64,000 nucleotides of DNA from Adineta vaga (lineage: Eukaryota; Rotifera), in NCBI GenBank assembly GCA_021613535.1, contig CP075494.1:1612001-1676000 (forward strand), read 5' to 3'. Within the stretch, counting starts at the first letter, position 1; each line of letters begins with the position of its first letter. Position numbers and translations under genes: made by a program. Below the pieces are notes generated by a model. That model did no database searches. It saw only the letters and a list, made by a program, of their open reading frames with translations, and was not told the DNA's origin. Below are positions 23,238-33,473 of this stretch, one piece after another.

Positions 23238-23953
23238 ACAGCAAGAACAATAACAATCAAGACTCTTTTCAAACGGAATTTTCTTGTTAAAAAAGCCATG
23301 TATGTTTATAGTAGACAATTTTTCTAAATTTGTAATTTGAATGGATTTTACTTTCGAAGAAATCGACAATTTAAAAGCCGCAAGGAAATAAAAATATATC
23401 TCTCAATCTAGTCGATAAATAATTTTGGTTAATATACTAATTAAAGTATTTAGTTTCATAGTCACTTCTACTAATTGGCAGAGGATCACGACACACACTA
23501 TCAATTATAAATGAACTTCTGCCAATTGGCAGAATTTTTACGAGACTCTGCCATTTTTTTGAACTGGCAGAACGACAGTGGCAGAAAGGGGAATTGGCAG
23601 GATGAGTTTATTCCACAGAATACTAGTTCATTTAATAAAATGGAATACATTTTCGATAATTAGATCTGCCATATAACTAGCTGAAATTCTTTTAATCGAT
23701 ATATATTTATCGATAATTTATAACTCGCTTGAAACTGAACAAATAAATGGTTATTATATTGAGCTCATTAAGTTCGATTTGGGTCTAACACATGGGTAAA
23801 TATTTTCCGCAGAACATCGCATTCTGATTCAAGTCGTCCTATGCAGGATTGATAATTATTATGTTCGGATAAGCTTTATTCATAGAACAGCAAACGGTGC
23901 TAAAAGCGGTGTGATGCACAAATCACACAAGCAAACTTATAAAGTTTATATAA
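23238..23953. other. Spacer with repeated TGGCAG motifs
   Basis: No gene. At 23473-23602 the motif CTGCCAATTGGCAGA and half-copies of it (TTGGCAG, CTGCCA, TGGCAG) occur seven or more times, in both orientations. Confidence 0.5.
23473..23602. repeat. TGCCAATTGGCA palindrome cluster
   Basis: A full palindrome CTGCCAATTGGCAG at about 23518-23532, plus half-sites TTGGCAG at 23476, CTGCCA at 23548, CTGGCAG at 23564, GTGGCAG at 23578 and TTGGCAG at 23594. This could be the remnant of a small inverted-repeat element. Confidence 0.5.
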
Positions 23954-24520
23954 ATGCATTCGAATGAAAAGCAAGCAAATAATGGGGTCGCAATCACTTT
24001 GCTGACAGATACACTAAGACACATTCCAGCTTTGGCATTTTTGCATCCTGTAAAAATTCCTAAAGCATTCGATGAGGTCAAAGATTCACTACCATCTGAT
24101 GCAGAACCAATCACCGAATGGTTTGAAGATAATTATGTACGTGGAAAGATAAAAAAGCTAATGAGAAATGGATCAGTTCAAAGAAATGAACCACTGTTTC
24201 CACCTGAAATATGGTCTGTCTTTGATAATGTCGAATTTACATTTCCAAGGACCGAAAACAAAGTCGAAGCTTGGCATAGGCGATGGGAAATATTAATTGC
24301 ACGATCTCATGTTGGTATTTTCACGATGATTAAGCAGATACAAAAAGAACAAAATGTAGTGGAAATGGAAATTGAAAAGTCAATGCGTCGTGAACCAGCT
24401 CCAAGGAAACGCAAAGAAGATGAAGACAGGGAAATTAGGATTAAAAATGTTATTAGTGATCGGAACAACAGAACAACTATGGATTTTCTTCGGGGTATTG
24501 CCCACAATCTTTCATTATAA
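23954..24520 (+). pseudogene. MULE-type transposase, C-terminal fragment
   Basis: The frame from about 24010 reads as the conserved tail of MULE transposases: IPKAFDEVKDSLPSDAEPIT, EWFEDNYVRGKIKK, LFPPEIWSVFDNVEF and TENKVEAWHRRWEIL, followed by SHVGIFTMIKQIQKEQ. The catalytic half is missing and the first 20 or so residues of the open frame have no homology, so it is a truncated piece. It is a different copy from the gene at 22197, whose own tail is of another subtype. Confidence 0.72.
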
Positions 24521-24873
24521 CTATTTATAGTTTTTATTCAAAGACTTTTAAAAATCCGACAAAAGATAGAATTTTATAAGAATTAATAGAAACCGGTTAC
24601 GCACCATAGTTATCTATATTCATTGTGTTTCTTTATCTACGTAATTACACTCTATCTAATAGAAACCTAACTCACTCCGTAATTGTGTTTGACTTTAGAA
24701 ACCACTAGATTTAACATGCATAGTGCAGCTGTCAGCAAAGTGTAGCAGACCCAAATAATGATTCCAATGCATTTATGCGAGAAATAATATATTTATGAAA
24801 TCTTCCTTTATGTTCTTTAATGTCTGTATGAATAATAAAGACATTGCTGTTCGTCATTTGACTATAGTGAAAC
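24521..24873. other. Spacer, nothing recognised
   Basis: AT-rich; it contains the 3' flank of the minus-strand membrane-protein gene. Confidence 0.4.
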
Positions 24874-26238
24874 TTAGCTTTCAATAACGGGCATTACTTG
24901 TTGACGATTATATCGCATGCAGTATTTTCTTATACTAAACATGATAAGAGCAACGAATCGTGGTACTATTTGTTTTAAAATCGTAACTAAACCACCGATC
25001 AATCCTATAATTGTAGTTATAATATAAATCACACTGTTCTTCGTTTCGTACACATAACGACATTCTGATACTACACATTCATTGTAGTAATTTCCATATT
25101 TTATTGATTCATTCCATTGATTTACCATTAACTTGTTCAGAACATCTTCCATCGTTGAGTTTATCATAAACTCAACTAACATAGATGGATCAAGAGCAGT
25201 TACATTCATTGGTGTAGATCGATTGAAATATGATTGCACTTTACTTATGCATGTTTGATTAAAAAAACAGCGAAGATCTGATTTCAATAATGATTCGACA
25301 GCATAACAACCAAAATACATACCTGGCACTTTGTATAATATTGTTGGAATCAAACCATTATATATTTTAGATTCTGATGCACACTTAGCGGACACAGCAC
25401 AGCTGCAGTTACCGTAAACATACGATCCCGAAGTTACACTGTAATTCTGATACACTCGAAGGTAAGCATTTGTTCCGCCAGTAGGAAATAAACTATTACT
25501 CTGGATCATTTGTCGAATTGATGAAAGTGATAACAAAAAAGTGTTTATTGTTGTTGATCTGAATTGAGAAATGAGTGATTCAATTTGAAGTTGAAATAGT
25601 TCTGGAGTGAGGACAGATGCACTCACAAACTGACTTGAATCGAATTCAGTCAAACGATTCTCGATTGTTTGAGTGCTCAAATCACAAAATGCTTGGAGTG
25701 TTTGGAAAGTAGTTAAACTAGTAACGCGAAAATCGTCGGCGTATAACCCTGTGCTTGGACGTGCACGTATAAGGTAATCGAACCAATCTTGCGTTATGAA
25801 AACACTGTTGCATATTTGATGAAGTGTATAGTCAATATGAAGAAATTTGTCATGACTTGTAGAGATTTGTTTGCAATCACATGATAATGTTTGTGAATAT
25901 TCGGAATACAGCTGTAGATATTGTGTGATTGATGGTGAGATGACTTTGTTAGTTTGTGTGATATTAATTAATGATGTGTAGAGAAGAAGAATAGTTAATG
26001 AGAGAATAAGCAGAATAATGAATAATCGTGTTGATATGTGTTGATTTCGAAGTTGATGTTCATCTTCTGTTGGTGGAGTCGATGGAAACAGGTTAAAATT
26101 TTGTACAAAGACTTTTAGGTCACGGTTTATTGTTTGAAATCGATTTTCATTGGGAATTCCTTGAGGAATAAATAGAATAAAAGGTATAGGAGATAATATA
26201 CATAAAGAACCATATGTTGCTTTTAGTTTATCATTCAA
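24874..26238 (-). CDS. Two-TM cysteine-rich membrane protein, family copy 1
   Basis: 454 residues in one exon. A short N-terminal region is followed by the family signature NFNLFPSTPPTEDEHQLRNQ and a TM helix (LFIILLILSLTILLLYTSLI, about residues 72-91). The large extracellular part has many N-x-S/T sites and cysteines (CDCKQIS, NCSCAVSAKC, PGMYFGCYAVESL, CFFNQTCI, NECVVSECRYVYE). A second TM helix (IYIITTIIGLIGGLVTILKQ, about 403-422) precedes a basic tail. I recognise no named family. The closest relatives are the copies at 27820 and 30894. Two windows differ sharply from copy 3 while flanks are nearly identical, a pattern seen in surface proteins under diversifying selection or gene conversion. 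The N-terminal 45 residues also differ between copies and may belong to separate exons. Confidence 0.75.
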   Translation of the reverse strand: MNDKLKATYGSLCILSPIPFILFIPQGIPNENRFQTINRDLKVFVQNFNLFPSTPPTEDEHQLRNQHISTRLFIILLILSLTILLLYTSLINITQTNKVISPSITQYLQLYSEYSQTLSCDCKQISTSHDKFLHIDYTLHQICNSVFITQDWFDYLIRARPSTGLYADDFRVTSLTTFQTLQAFCDLSTQTIENRLTEFDSSQFVSASVLTPELFQLQIESLISQFRSTTINTFLLSLSSIRQMIQSNSLFPTGGTNAYLRVYQNYSVTSGSYVYGNCSCAVSAKCASESKIYNGLIPTILYKVPGMYFGCYAVESLLKSDLRCFFNQTCISKVQSYFNRSTPMNVTALDPSMLVEFMINSTMEDVLNKLMVNQWNESIKYGNYYNECVVSECRYVYETKNSVIYIITTIIGLIGGLVTILKQIVPRFVALIMFSIRKYCMRYNRQQVMPVIES

Positions 26239-26361
26239 GTTTGACTTCAGAATCGTTCATCTTAACTGTATAGTACGAATGTCATCACGTAAGAGTAGAT
26301 GCATAGATTAGTGTCATGGTGTACTAATATGATTTACTACTGCACAGAGTAATGTTCCTAT

Positions 26362-27061
26362 CAGAGCTGGCAACACGCCATTTTTTTCTAGCCTGGCTTG
26401 GCCTGCCTGGAGTAAGACTGGGGTAGCCTGCTTGTTTTCTTAGCCTGACCTGACAGGCCAGCTGATGCTTGTAATTTTTTCAAACCGATTGGTTTTTATG
26501 AGATAGGATGATGTACAATTTCAGTGTTGACAATTCAGTATTTTCATGACCATAACGGAAAGAAAGTTCTTACACAAAATAGTAATTTTAGTTGAGCACT
26601 ATGAATACATATAGAGAGCTTCATTGACTTGTGGATCGTAAGAGAGCTTTTACGTAAAATTGGTATCGAAAACGAAGATTTTTCTTCTATATAGAGCGTT
26701 ATATAAAGAAAAGTCATTGATATTTAATATCTATCGCGAGGATTTTCATAATTTTCTTGTATATATATGTATGATCTTTTTCTGACCTTCTTACGGAAGG
26801 TGATCATGCTATTCTGACACATCTGAAGTCAAATAAAACCTTGTCAAGTGCTTAAATAAGGTACAGCTAGGAAAATCAAAACAAAGAGACAATCATCGTG
26901 AATATCTTTCATTAAATAAAGAGTCAAATTTTTGAAATATTTCCATAATTTACTACAAAGAAACAGTTTCATTCCTCAACCAGGCCAACAACTTTGGCCT
27001 GCTCTTGCCTGCAGGCAGGCCAGGCCAAATTTTTAAAAACTCAGTCTGGCTCGGAGCCCTG
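26362..27061. mobile_element. Non-autonomous hAT-like element
   Basis: The left end is CAGAGCTGGCAACACGCC and the right end, read inward, CAGGGCTCCGAGCC, both of hAT form (CAGRG start). Sub-terminal GGCCTGCC/GGCAGGCC motifs repeat on both sides (26391-26460 and 26980-27030). No coding capacity is seen. The flanking octamers (GTTCCTAT, CTCGTCAT) do not match, so the target duplication is lost or the ends are misplaced. Confidence 0.55.
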
Positions 27062-27092
27062 CTCGTCATAACAGTCGCCTGTTATGACGAGC
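27061..27092. repeat. Perfect 14-bp-arm hairpin
   Basis: GCTCGTCATAACAG, loop TCGC, then CTGTTATGACGAGC. It starts at the outer base of the hAT-like element's right end. Confidence 0.85.
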
Positions 27093-27819
27093 AGCTTTGA
27101 TTTCTATATAGAATTGAATTCCAAAAATGCCATAGAACATAAATCTCGGCAAGCACTTTAAATATCTGATTCTTTTGACTATGTTTCCTATCAAGTGTGG
27201 TGGTGCCGTAATAAGTCGAACATTACTAAATATTATATATGACGCAGCGATACAGTGGTACAGTTGTAGGAACATACATGTGTCAAATCCTAGCTATATA
27301 CTCAACTGTGGATCATGTATGGTCGTACTATCGCATAAATTTAGTATAAAATTAAAATGCACCAAATCATAATAATTTTATCACCTTAAAGATAACTCTA
27401 GACACTATACAAAAATTCAATTGATGTCATATAGTAAACCATGTTCTTCGTTGTTTTTCTACCATAAAATAGCATATTCTAGCGAAGCTTCAAATCAAAT
27501 GTAGCTCGGACATTAACAAAACATCGGCTTGCCCTTATAATACATACGATACTAAAATGATTCATCTTATTACTTCAACCTGTCTTTTGTGAGTGCCTAA
27601 AATGAAATTTGAAACAATTCAAATTTTATCATTTGCTCTATCTATAGTCTCACGTAAAATACATGCCGCAGACAGTTCTAATTTCCCAAATAGTCCTACT
27701 TTTGCTAAGACCCATAACGAAAAAAACTATATCTCTACACTATCAACGAATTGTAACAAACTACGAAAACCATAAAGCTTTTTAGTTGAACATATGAACT
27801 GCTAATTACGCAGCTATGC
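27093..27819. other. Spacer between family copies 1 and 2
   Basis: No gene recognised. Short open stretches (27175-27372, 27593-27775) lack any domain or conserved neighbour. Confidence 0.4.
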
Positions 27820-29104
27820 TCAGATCATACAAATCTTACCTGCTTCTATTGTCACCGTCTGCTGTTTTCTGAATACAAAACTGATTACACGGGGTATGAT
27901 TAATTTTAGAACTGTAATTAAACCACCGATCAATCCTATAATTGTAGTTATAATATAAATCATACTGTTCTTCGTTTCGTACACATAACGACATTCTGAT
28001 ACTACACATTCATTGTAGTAATTTCCATATTTTATTGATTCATTCCATTGATTTACCATTAACTTGTTCAGAACATCTTCCATTGTCGAATTTATCATAA
28101 ACTCAACTAGTATAGATGGATCAAGAGCGGTTACATTGATTGGTGTAGATCGATTGAAATATGATTGCACTTTCCTTATACATGTTTGATTATAAAAACA
28201 TCGAAGATCCGATTGCAATAATGATTCGACAGTATAACAACCAAAATACATACCTGGCACTTCATATAATGTTGTAGGATCCAAACCATTGTAGATTACA
28301 GATTGTGTTACACATTTAGCCGATGTTTTGCAGTCGCAATTACCATACCTCCCTAAGATAATATATATAGAAACGTAATTAAGCGTATAAAGCAGAGCGT
28401 TTGTTTGTTCCGGCAGAAAATAAACTATTACTCTGGATCATTTGTCGAATTGATGAAAGTGATATTAAAAATGTGTTGATTGTTGTTGATTTGAATTGAG
28501 AAATGAGTGATTCAATTTGTAGTTCAAATAGTTCTGGAACGAGCACAGATGCACTCACGAATTGATTTGAGTAGAATTCAGTCAAACGATTCACAATTGT
28601 TTGATTGCTCAAATCACAAAATGTTTGCAGTGTTTGGAAAGTAATTAAACTGCTAAGGAGGAAATCTTCGCTATACAACTGTGTAATTGGACGTGCACGT
28701 AGAAGGTAATCGAGCCAATCTTGCGTTATGAAAACACTGTTGCATATTTGATGAAGTGTATAGCTAATCTGAAGAAATTTGTCATGACTTGTAGAGATTT
28801 GTTTGCAATCACATGATAATGTTTGTGAGTATTCGGAATACAACTGTAAATATTTTGTGATTGATGGTGAAGTGACTGTTTTAGTTTGTGTAATGTTAAT
28901 TAATGATGTGTAGAGAAGAAGAATCGTTAATGAGAGAATAAGGAGAATAATGAATAATCGTGTTGATATGTGTTGATTTCGAAGTTGATGTTCATCTTCT
29001 GTTGGTGGAGTCGATGGAAACAAGTTAAAAGTTAGCACATCATTTTTTATTCTTTGACGAAGACTTTCTTGCGTTTCATGTTGAGACAGCTCTTTAAAAT
29101 TCAA
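27820..29104 (-). pseudogene. Two-TM cysteine-rich protein, family copy 2, frameshifted
   Basis: Same architecture as copies 1 and 3: FNLFPSTPPTEDEHQLRNQ, TM helix, cysteine-rich ectodomain, second TM helix and a tail ending VTIEAGKICMI. The frame breaks at about 28397-28413, where ACAAACAAAC carries a four-base duplication relative to copy 1. Frame one ends soon after (SALYA stop), while the shifted frame continues as TNALLYTLNYVSIYIILGRY followed by GNCDC, matching the variable window of copy 1. The downstream half (28284-27820) is intact. Its last 150 bases match copy 3 exactly, although the middle is the most divergent of the three. Confidence 0.8.
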
Positions 29105-29368
29105 AACAACACTCTCTTATTCATCACGTGAATAATTAATATTACTAGCAAGCTTCAAAACCTAACGGTTACGGGTGGGAATCTCTTGCCCTCTATCGGT
29201 TTCTGTTTTGCTTCTTTTAATAATGCCTCATGTTTCGTAAACTATAGCATTACTATGAAACACATCCCAGTTCACGGAACCTGTGCGATACAGGAGGAAA
29301 CAGTCCAGTATTTTTTATGGAAAACATCTCCATATTGTTTGTTATCCATAAACTTTGGGTTTTTCGTA

Positions 29369-30709
29369 TAGAGTCCGGCGGTTCCAGAAATTACCCGGAT
29401 TCGGAACCGCGGCTCCGGTTCCGAACCCACTTAGTAAAATTGAAAAAAAAGCGGTTCTACGTTCGGTTCCGAAAAACTTAGATGGAACAGTTATAATTCA
29501 GTCATGTTATCGTAAACAGTTCGTTCTGTTCTATTATCAAAAAATATCTATCTTTTCCTTTGGATTGTTCATATTCATTATTTTATTCAATAGAAATTTC
29601 TTTAAATTAAATTATAAAGAAATGAAAATGGAAACATGTATAATATGAAATGTTTCAATATAACTATAGACATTACAATAAATGAATTAATTCTAAAACA
29701 CGTTGATGTCATCATTTTCCCCATGAATATCATAACATAGCAGGGGCTACCAGGACTTATCTGTTTGAGATTTATTCCGTGTGCAGGATTTATTCCGATT
29801 TATTTATTTCATATGGATTTATTCTCAGGCTACTGCTCTCACCTACATCTTCATCCACAGCCTCAAGTATATAGCCCATGTTACCCGAACCGCTCCAGAA
29901 CCGTCGGTTAACCGAGGTTAAACGTTCGGTTAACTGGGCGCTTAACCGTTCCGGTTACCGCGGTTCTACAGCAATATATTTTTTCATTTCTAACTGAACA
30001 AATATTTTTAAAATCTTTAAAAACTGTCAGATTTGATTCAAAATCACGCCTTCTTATATTGCTAAGCGTGCTGAAGCCGCTGGAATCAGCCACATCGCGA
30101 AATTGCGTCTAGTTTTCGAGTTTGAGCATAATTAAAGATGGTGCTACAAAAAATAATCATTTGTTACAGTGATACCGTATGATCTCGAATTTAGAAAAAT
30201 TCGATATAACTTCTTACAACAAGTTTTAATCGGATTGTTAAGATGAGAATCAATATATCCATGACGAATAATACCGATATAGTGGGAAAATCAATGAGAA
30301 AGAGCCTACAAACGATTTTAACCGACTATTTTTTAAGAGAATACCGGTAGCCGCTGGTTTTGAGAAAAAATCGACGACATGGGAGTAGATTACAAAGAGA
30401 AATATAATGAAATATCAACTACGTAGCGAAAAAAGAACGCAAAGAAAATATACGTTAATCTATATGATCGATCTATAATAGAATATTACGATAAATCGAT
30501 TAATCACTTTCCCAAAAGATCATCTGACAATAATAAAACACAGATGACAACAGTTGTCATTTCCCAATTTTTCGGTTCTAACGGTTCCGATTCCGATTCT
30601 ACCGTTACGTATTTTACATGTCCGATTCCGATTCTGGTTACGAAAACTTAAAATATCTCGGTTACGGTTCGGTTTTCGATCCCGTTTTTCCTGGAACTGC
30701 CAGACTCTA
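29369..30709. mobile_element. Non-autonomous hAT element with perfect 8-bp target duplication
   Basis: The element of 1341 bp is flanked on both sides by TTTTCGTA (29361-29368 and 30710-30717). Its ends are inverted repeats: TAGAGTCCGGCGGTTCCAG on the left and, read inward from the right, TAGAGTCTGGCAGTTCCAG. Sub-terminal regions are rich in CGGTTCCG-type repeats in both orientations (29390-29480, 29880-29965, 30570-30690). No transposase is seen. It lies between family copies 2 and 3. Confidence 0.88.
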
Positions 30710-30893
30710 TTTTCGTAACTCAGTTTTCCTAGACAGCGCATGCAATTTCAGATTTTTAGATTTCTTTAAAGTTGATTTATAAGAAAATCTCTGAAATGCA
30801 AGCGATCCTGACAAAATGAGAACGCTCTTACTATTTGGAAGCTATAAGTAGGACATTTTCAGTCTCACGTTTCCCGTAGAAATCTAGCTATGT

Positions 30894-32156
30894 TCACATC
30901 ATACAAATCTTACCTGCTTCTATTGTCACCGTCTGCTGTTTTCTGAATACAAAACTGATTACACGGGGTATGATTAATTTTAGAACTGTAATTAAACCAC
31001 CGATCAATCCTATAATTGTAGTTATAATATAAATCATACTGTTCTTCGTTTCGTACACATAACGACATTCTGATACTACACATTCATTGTAGTAATTTCC
31101 ATATTTTATTGATTCATTCCATTGATTTACCATTAACTTGTTCAGAACATCTTCCATCGTTGAGTTTATCATAAACTCAACTAACATAGATGGATCAAGA
31201 GCAGTTACATTCATTGGTGTAGATCGATTGAAATATGATTGCACTTTACTTATGCATGTTTGATTAAAAAAACAGCGAAGATCTGATTTCAATAGTGATT
31301 CGACAGCATAACAACCAAAATACATACCTGGCACCTCATATAATATTGTTGAATCCAAACCATTGTATATTGGACATGGCCTTGAACATTTAGCTGAAGC
31401 TCCACAGCTGCAACTGTTGTATCTCAACGGGTTTCCCTTGAAGAAGTTAGTGCTCAACGCAATAAAGTCATAGTTTGTTAGTGCTGACGAAAATAAACTA
31501 TTACTCTGGATCATTTGTCGAATTGATGAAAGTGATAACAAAAAAGTGTTTATTGTTGTTGATCTGAATTGAGAAATGAGTGATTCAATTTGAAGTTGAA
31601 ATAGTTCTGGAGTGAGGACAGATGCACTCACAAACTGACTTGAATCGAATTCAGTCAAACGATTCTCGATTGTTTGAGTGCTCAAATCACAAAATGTGGA
31701 CAATGTCTGAAAAACAGATATACTGGCAGTTCGAAAATCGTCGCTAGGTAGAATTCCAGATGGATGTGCCCGATGAAGGTAATCGAGCCAATCTTGCGTT
31801 ATGAAAACACTGTTGCATATTTGATGAAGTGTATAGTCAATATGAAGAAATTTGTCATGACTTGTAGAGATTTGTTTGCAATCACATGATAATGTTTGTG
31901 AATATTCGGAATACAGCTGTAGATATTGTGTGATTGATGGTGAGATGACTTTGTTAGTTTGTGTGATATTAATTAATGATGTGTAGAGAAGAAGAATAGT
32001 TAATGAGAGAATAAGCAGAATAATGAAAAATCGTGTTGATATGTGTTGATTTCGAAGTTGATGTTCATCTTCTGTTGGTGGAGTCGATGGAAATAGGTTA
32101 AAATTTTCAATGGCTAATCGAAATCTTCGCAAGAAATCACGGAGATTGAGCGGCAT
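30894..32156 (-). CDS. Two-TM cysteine-rich membrane protein, family copy 3
   Basis: 420 residues, no lesion. The N-terminus (MPLNLRDFLRRFRLA) is unrelated to copy 1, then the shared NFNLFPSTPPTEDEHQLRNQ and first TM helix follow. Conserved ectodomain blocks are nearly identical to copy 1 at the base level (31504-31696 against 25497-25689). The C-terminal TM and tail match copy 2 instead. Two windows are unique: HRAHPSGILPSDDFRTASIS and ALTNYDFIALSTNFFKGNPL. Cysteine positions are kept in all copies (for example SCSCGASAKC here, NCSCAVSAKC in copy 1). It is probably a cell-surface protein of unknown ligand. Confidence 0.75.
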   Translation of the reverse strand: MPLNLRDFLRRFRLAIENFNLFPSTPPTEDEHQLRNQHISTRFFIILLILSLTILLLYTSLINITQTNKVISPSITQYLQLYSEYSQTLSCDCKQISTSHDKFLHIDYTLHQICNSVFITQDWLDYLHRAHPSGILPSDDFRTASISVFQTLSTFCDLSTQTIENRLTEFDSSQFVSASVLTPELFQLQIESLISQFRSTTINTFLLSLSSIRQMIQSNSLFSSALTNYDFIALSTNFFKGNPLRYNSCSCGASAKCSRPCPIYNGLDSTILYEVPGMYFGCYAVESLLKSDLRCFFNQTCISKVQSYFNRSTPMNVTALDPSMLVEFMINSTMEDVLNKLMVNQWNESIKYGNYYNECVVSECRYVYETKNSMIYIITTIIGLIGGLITVLKLIIPRVISFVFRKQQTVTIEAGKICMM

Positions 32157-33097
32157 GTTTCTGGCTGCAAAAGTGTCAAACGAATTAATATAATGAAATA
32201 TTCCTTTGTGTTATTCAAAAAGAGAAAAGTTAAAGGAAGTTTTACGTACTACTGTGGCATATTTCACACAGGTGAATTTTTTTTGAAATACATTGTAATG
32301 TCTTTACATGGTGCGGTATTGCATGAAGTGGACAGATAAATGGTTAGAATGTAAAAGAAACGACCTCATATATTTTATTTATTGGCTGTGCTTAGTGATA
32401 AACGGCGAGTGCAATGAGCTACCCTGGGAACGAGAAGTAAACAAAAATTCTTTTTTGATTTTCAGTTTCAGTAGTTTTACAAAGATTGCCGCATTGAATT
32501 GGCGTATATTTTGCATAAACAGCAAAGGTATTGAAGGAAGAAAATTATGATCTTTAATCTTTGATTTGGAGAAATTGTGTACATTATGGGTTAGTTTTCA
32601 CTGATAAAGCAGGAGAAAGAGTATTTCAGAATTTGTGATAGCTGAATTGCAGATTGAGAGAAACTTTGATGATCTTTTCTCTAAAAGAGCATGATGTATT
32701 CTAACACGAAACATACATCAAAAGTCACACCAAGAGTATTTAGCAGCTTCATTTTGACTCAGAGCTTGAGCAACGCATTTGGGCACTAGTTAAAGATTAG
32801 CATCTCTGTATGCACTTCAAAGAAGAATATCCTATAGAATCAATATACTTTGAGTAAACAGCTGTTTGGTTTAGAGATCTAGCTCATTCACGGGTAAAAA
32901 TTACGCAAAACCGTCCGTAACCGGTGAATTCAAAAACCACGATCTCCAATACATTCATTGCAGTTTTATTTAAAACGTTTTCCCTATGATTTTTAATTCG
33001 CAGTCTCTTGTCAAAATAATTCGATAATATATGACTTTTGGATTACTGAGTATGATGCGAATATATTCTATTATACAACGAAACCATATGTTTTGAC
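32157..33097. other. Gene-poor spacer
   Basis: No recognisable gene. An open stretch at 32308-32550 shows no domain. Confidence 0.4.
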
Positions 33098-33473
33098 CAG
33101 TGACGTAACCAGGATTTTTAGACAGATGGGGAAACTTTGCTGGCGTCGAAAAAAATCAATGAACTCCAATGGGCAAAATCTTTTTTGATGGGCCAAATCT
33201 TCCCTTCTTCCTCGGTAAAAGTCGATAATTATAATAACATGGAAAAGAAGTATAAGTAGATGATCGAACAGTTATATTTTTGTTGTCTGGTTTGTTTTCA
33301 TGAACTCTTTACGAAAAAGAGAAGTTAAAGCAATGCATCTGTGATTCAAACCGCAGAAAACGACAAGAAATACAATGAAAATGGTTAATATTTTAATAGA
33401 GTTAAATTACAATGGCAAATCTCAAAATGAAACGGGTAATCGCCCATTTGCCCCTTCCCCGGATACGCCACTG
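33098..33473. mobile_element. MITE of hAT type
   Basis: The ends are CAGTGACGTAACCAGG and, read inward from the right, CAGTGGCGTATCCGGGG, a common animal hAT/MITE terminus. The flanking octamers GTTTTGAC (33090-33097) and ATTCTGAC (33474-33481) agree at six of eight bases, consistent with an aged 8-bp target duplication. Non-coding, 376 bp. Confidence 0.7.
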
